In this document: positions 59,834-64,000 of the stretch, one piece after another
How the letters are laid out: each line of letters opens with the position of its first letter
Numbering within the stretch: position 1 is the first letter of the stretch
Source: Pieris napi
Lineage: Eukaryota; Arthropoda; Insecta; Lepidoptera; Pieridae
Length of the DNA: 64,000 bases
Assembly: GCF_905475465.1 (NCBI RefSeq)
Contig: NC_062238.1
Coordinates: 3,328,501 to 3,392,500, forward strand
Direction of reading: 5' to 3'
Made by a program: the position numbers and the translations under genes
The notes under the pieces: generated by a model
Databases searched by the model: none
What the model was told of the DNA's origin: nothing
The model's input: the letters and a program-made list of their open reading frames with translations, nothing else

Positions 59834-61141
59834 CGAATGCAACCCATGGAACAAGCTGGATTCAGATCCGGATTCTCAACTGTAGATCATATACATGTTA
59901 TAAAACAGCTAATACAAAAGTGCAAAGAATACGGAAAAGCACTATACATCGCTTTTGTAGACTACAGTAAAGCATTCGACTCTATAAAGCACGATTCCCT
60001 CTGGAGAGCCTTAATACAACAAGGTATACCAAAAAAATACATACGTATAATTAGAAATATATATACAAGTAGCACGGCTTATATCAAACTAGAGACAACG
60101 GGTGAAGAATTTCCTATAGCCAGGGGTGTGAGACAGGGCGATCCTTTGTCCCCAAAACTCTTCTCAGCCATTTTGGAGAGTTTATTTAGAAATTTGGAAT
60201 GGGATAAGGTCGGCATAAACATAAACGGCAGACAACTGAACCACCTAAGATTCGCAGACGATTTAGTGATCATTTCAGATAACGCAAAGACGCTTCAAAC
60301 TATGCTGCAACAGCTGACAGAAGCAAGCAAGATAGTTGGGCTTTCTATGAACAAATCTAAAACGAAAATAATGACAAATAGAGAAACTATTATGATACAA
60401 ATAGGAGGAGATGCTATCGAATATGTAGATCACTACGTATATTTAGGGTAAATAATATCATTCCATGACCAAATGGATCTTGAGATAGAAAGAAGAGTGT
60501 CTAGCGCCTGGAAGAGATTTTGGTCACTCAAGGAAGTACTTAAAAGTAAAGACTTCCCAATAGTAGCTAAGAAAAAGGTGTTCAATCTATGTATCCTACC
60601 ATGTGTTACATACGGCTGCGAGACTTGGGCTTTATCTCAGAAACATCTTCTAAAGTTGAGAACATGCCAAAGAGGAATGGAAAGAAGCATGGTGGGTGTA
60701 ACACTGAGACATCGAAAAAGAGCAGAAGAGATCAGATCAACGACCAAAGTAGAAGACATTATAAAGAAAATAAGGCAGTTGAAATGGCGCTGGACTGGGC
60801 ACATGACGAGAGATAGCAGGTTGAAATGGACAAAAATAATTACAGAATGGCAACCACGTGATGGAAAAAGGAAAAGAGGAAGACCGACCAAGAGATGGGC
60901 AGACGATATTAAGATAATAGGAGGCACAACTTGGACAAGAAGAGCTAATAACAGAAAAGAATGGAAACAGCTGGAAGAGGCCTACGTGTCACAGGACACG
61001 CTGATCACCAAAAGCGGGTCATATGATGCATTAGATTAAGTTTTATTTTATTTATGTGTTAGAATTAAGTCTTTTTTATGTAACTTAAATAATTGTTATT
61101 ACATTGTATGGGGGTCAGCAATAAAGGCTAATCAATCAATC
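59834..61141 (+). mobile_element. 5'-truncated RTE-like LINE insertion with 14-bp target duplication
   Basis: Flanked by AATGTTAAATTTCA at 59820-59833 and 61142-61155. The insert begins inside the reverse-transcriptase domain and ends with AATAAAGGCTAATCAATCAA, a short (AATC)n tail in place of poly(A), as in RTE-type elements. Its coding part is described separately. The intact duplication and single nonsense change point to a recent insertion. Confidence 0.9.
59837..61039 (+). pseudogene. LINE reverse transcriptase, C-terminal two thirds, with one nonsense codon
   Basis: One reading frame runs from 59837 to the stop at 61037-61039, interrupted only by TAA at 60449-60451. Motifs in order: EQAGFRSGFSTVDHI, then AFVDYSKAFDSI (RT motif A), ARGVRQGDPLSPKLF (motif B), LRFADDLVII (the catalytic FADD, motif C) and IEYVDHYVYLG. 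After the stop the same frame continues IISFHDQMDLEIERRVSSAW, the basic tail CVTYGCETWALSQKH, and RGRPTKRWADDI, a typical RTE/BovB-like carboxy end. In relatives the stop position is usually Gln, so a C-to-T change (CAA to TAA) is the simplest explanation. The endonuclease and the first RT motifs are missing through 5' truncation. Confidence 0.88.
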
Positions 61142-61732
61142 AATGTTAAATTTCAGTTTTCATTTGTTTTTCATTTTGTCTATTAATGTAACTTACCTCT
61201 GTTTTCTGTTTCATATATATTGTTCATCTATGTAATCTGTTTTGGCTTTGTATATTTTATAAGTGTTTTGTTTTATAATATGCATGTTAGCTGTACGGAC
61301 GTACACAGTTTAATAGAGTACACTTAAACTAAGCATAATGAAACAACGGTACTATATGGAACCAAGTAGTCCACATGACAATAGCAAATCAAGTTAAACT
61401 ATTACCAAGCGTTTGTAACTAAGTTTATGATTGACTGAAACCAAACATCAAAGGCTCTTTAACGTTTCTGCAACGTGTATGTGTGTTACACGTGGAAACA
61501 TAATGTTTACACGCTTACAATTATTAAGTTAAGTTTTTAAGTTCTATATTGTATCTTCTGTCTGTATTTTACACATGGGTTATCTGTAAGAAACTGTGTA
61601 TTATCAGTTATAGCACCCATTTCCATCTTTGTTTTATTTATCATGTCTTGTGTTATTGTGATCTAAATCAAGTGTATTATTATTAAACGTGAAAGCGCGT
61701 AAATGACCATTCGATAAAAGTAAATGTCTTAA

Positions 61733-62048
61733 GGTGCGTACAGACTATATAACATAACATGTTATACAACATTGCTATACAACATGTTTCAGATAATGTG
61801 GACACTGAATGTTATAAAACATGTTATAATAACATGTTATTGATATGTATGCTAGGACGAACCCAGCATCTACGTTTTTTTGTTTTTCTTTTGTTATTTA
61901 AAATGGTTATATAACATTGTTATATTGCATTGTTATTCTAATGTGTGCAGTATTGTTTTTTGTTATAATGTTGAATAACAAGGTTACATAATGTGGACGT
62001 GTTATAAAACACAAGTTATATAATATGTTACATAGTCTGTACGCACCC
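61733..62048. mobile_element. TTAA-flanked MITE (piggyBac-like)
   Basis: 316 bp with TTAA at 61729-61732 and 62049-62052. Terminal inverted repeats: GGTGCGTACAGACTATATAA on the left, GGGTGCGTACAGACTATGTA on the minus strand at the right. The interior is AT-rich and full of ACATGTTAT / ATAACATGT words. No coding capacity. The exact TTAA duplication is the signature of piggyBac-superfamily transposition. Confidence 0.88.
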
Positions 62049-62529
62049 TTAAAGAACGGTGAAAAAATTAGTTTCCAGACTTATTGGCGTAGAGCCATTC
62101 ACGGTCGTTTCTTTTTAAAACAATGCATGTCATGTCATCTACAGTCATTATAAAACTGTAACTGTAACTAGTGTTACCCTAGTAGTGTGCAATTCTTAAC
62201 CTCAAGTCGGTCATTCAAAAGCCAGCTGTGCACTAATGTATTTGTGTGCGTAACAGCTATACGTACGAGAAAAGAAAACGTATTCAAAGTCGAAACTTAG
62301 CGCAAACTTCGATTTGCTTTGAAATTTTAAAATAATTGTCCTCAACTTTAAGAAGAATTACTCTTCAGCCGTATTAAAGCATTATACTAATTTCAGATAA
62401 CAAGTAAGGATATAGGTATGTATCAAAATTTTTTAGGTAACGGGTATTTAATTTTTTGTTTTTATTTTATTTTTAAACATCACACATGTTAAAATGATTA
62501 TAACTAAGGAAATATGTTACAGAATACCA

Positions 62530-62690
62530 GCTGTGCCATGCCACTCTTCGCAGTGGTTTAATTTTGCAATACTTGTGGAAAAAAATATATATCATGCTAA
62601 AATTTCATCAATCGGTGCAGAACTATTTGAGTTTTTGAAGCGTACACAAACCAACATAACATTTTTATAGATATATATAGACGTGTATAT
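62530..62690 (+). repeat. Possible degenerate non-LTR tail
   Basis: AAATTTCATCAATCGGTGCA and ACATTTTTATAGATATATAT resemble the widespread AAATTTCATCAAAATCGGTC … TTTATATATATAGA modules that end many insect LINE fragments. Assignment is weak. Confidence 0.4.
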
Positions 62691-64000
62691 CCTACGTGTG
62701 AAAATTACATGAGAAGTAAAGAAGGCGCAGCGGTAGCTAACTTCCTCACAATCGAGTAGCCCACAATATCGCTGCACACAACTCACTAGGGGACTCTTTG
62801 TATTGAAGCAGTCGCATGGGTCCGCCAAGCCTCCATATTATTTATCCTCTGATGAAAAATTGATTACAGCTTACACTGGCCACAAAATGACTTATTCTAT
62901 TTTCTAAACATGACCAATCCCTAATTACACTTTTAGATAAAGTTCTATTTGAATTTCGTTTCATTTTCATTGCACCTCGACGATTGAATAGAACAAATCG
63001 TGAAAGTGCAATAACCGTATAAAATTACCATGGAACCTCATGTAAGAATCTTTAATATCTCATTGAATTGCAAAATTCATCATGTAATGAGAAGCTTCGA
63101 CGCATAAGCAGGCTAACCTTTCTAACGAGCTTACAGAGGCGGTTTTGTCAACATTAAAGTGGAAAACATTTTTAGGTTAAGGGGCTTGAAATTGTATAAA
63201 ATTTTAATCTACTTAATTGAATTTATCAGCTGATTTTTGTAAAAATAAGAGGGAAAATACTCCTTTTATATTACAAGATATATGCGTAGATTATATCAAT
63301 ATTCCTTAGATTTCCTAGAAGCATTTGAGTGGAACTCGAGAACTGTAAACTACCAGTCACCAATTCCGCGTATTGTTTCGCTTAACCATTTGCTCAGTTC
63401 GCACCAGCACTTGATATATTTGCGGTAAGTTTGAGAAGACTGGGAAATGAATATATAAAGTTTTATTTTCAAATAGAAATTTAATTTAGTAGTAGATTAA
63501 AGTGGTATATAAGTATTATTGTTTTCTCTTAATAAGTTAAAGTTTATTTCCAATAATAAATTTAATAACGTTTATTACAACCTAAACATAACAATCAAAT
63601 ATACAGTATTTACTAAATCATTATAAAGATTTTAAGATATTTATATAATAGTTATATGGCAGTCATGCCAGAAAAAATAATTACTTGTTACGTATCGAAA
63701 TAAAATTACTTCTATCACTTTCATAAATGACGTAATAAATTTGAACTTTAAACTACCTTGAAAATACGATTTGGTGTAAAATAAAGGAAGTATGTATTAT
63801 TCAATATATGCGTTTTAGGACGTTGGCTTCGATTCAAGAAATCAACGAGAGGGTTCCCACGTGTGTTTGTCTTTAATAAAAGCCTCAGAATTTTAAATTC
63901 GTGGGCTGAAGGTGCTGTAATCAATTTATCTTCAGAGTTCTGGTAAGCCAACGATTATATAAAATGAAATAAATTCCCTGTATTCTACAACCAATCAAAA
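62691..64000. other. Gene-free AT-rich DNA
   Basis: No coding motif, repeat or element recognised up to the window end. Confidence 0.5.

Overview
The window is a piece of an AT-rich insect genome, most likely a moth or butterfly. The evidence is two insect-specific genes with long introns, a tRNA-derived SINE family with clean target-site duplications, and several repeat tails that I recognise as typical of Lepidoptera. There is no prokaryotic gene organisation, CRISPR array or intact tRNA/rRNA gene.

Two protein-coding genes are supported; both were rebuilt exon by exon with GT/AG splice sites and matching reading phase. (1) On the + strand, 424-21203, a five-exon gene encodes a secreted protein of about 699 residues: a signal peptide, a long disordered Pro/Tyr/Lys-rich region and one chitin-binding type-2 (CBM14) domain. 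It belongs to the insect CPAP1 class (cuticular proteins analogous to peritrophins). Its first coding exon, only 28 nt, is separated from the rest by a 17.5-kb intron full of transposon debris. (2) On the - strand, 39757 down to 23783, lies an ortholog of fruitless (fru), a BTB-zinc-finger transcription factor. Six constitutive-looking exons (BTB domain plus connector) end in phase 1. They are followed by three terminal exons, each with two C2H2 fingers and its own stop, all starting in the matching phase. They predict alternative proteins of about 399, 396 and 374 residues. The two genes are convergent, with about 2.2-2.6 kb between their ends.

Layout: 1-423, upstream flank of the CPAP1 gene; 452-17948, its intron 1 (1-kb tandem duplication with a pogo-like element in one copy, a Harbinger-like element nested in a palindromic element, three copies of one LINE tail, a complete SINE); 17949-21203, its remaining exons; 21204-23427, convergent spacer; 23783-39783, fru; 39784-41300, the probable fru 5' region with candidate leader-exon splice sites and a pair of CTCF-like motifs; 41300-64000, no convincing protein gene. 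That last region probably contains upstream intron or 5' regulatory DNA of fru. It holds candidate non-coding exons, SINEs, a decayed Gypsy element, a 5'-truncated RTE-type LINE with one nonsense codon and a 14-bp target duplication, and a TTAA-flanked MITE.

I found no new defence or metabolic system. The most interesting structures are the phase-compatible fru terminal exons with very different base composition, the nested and internally dated transposon insertions, and the splice-flanked candidate exons upstream of fru. All calls come from reading the sequence; no database search or RNA evidence was available.
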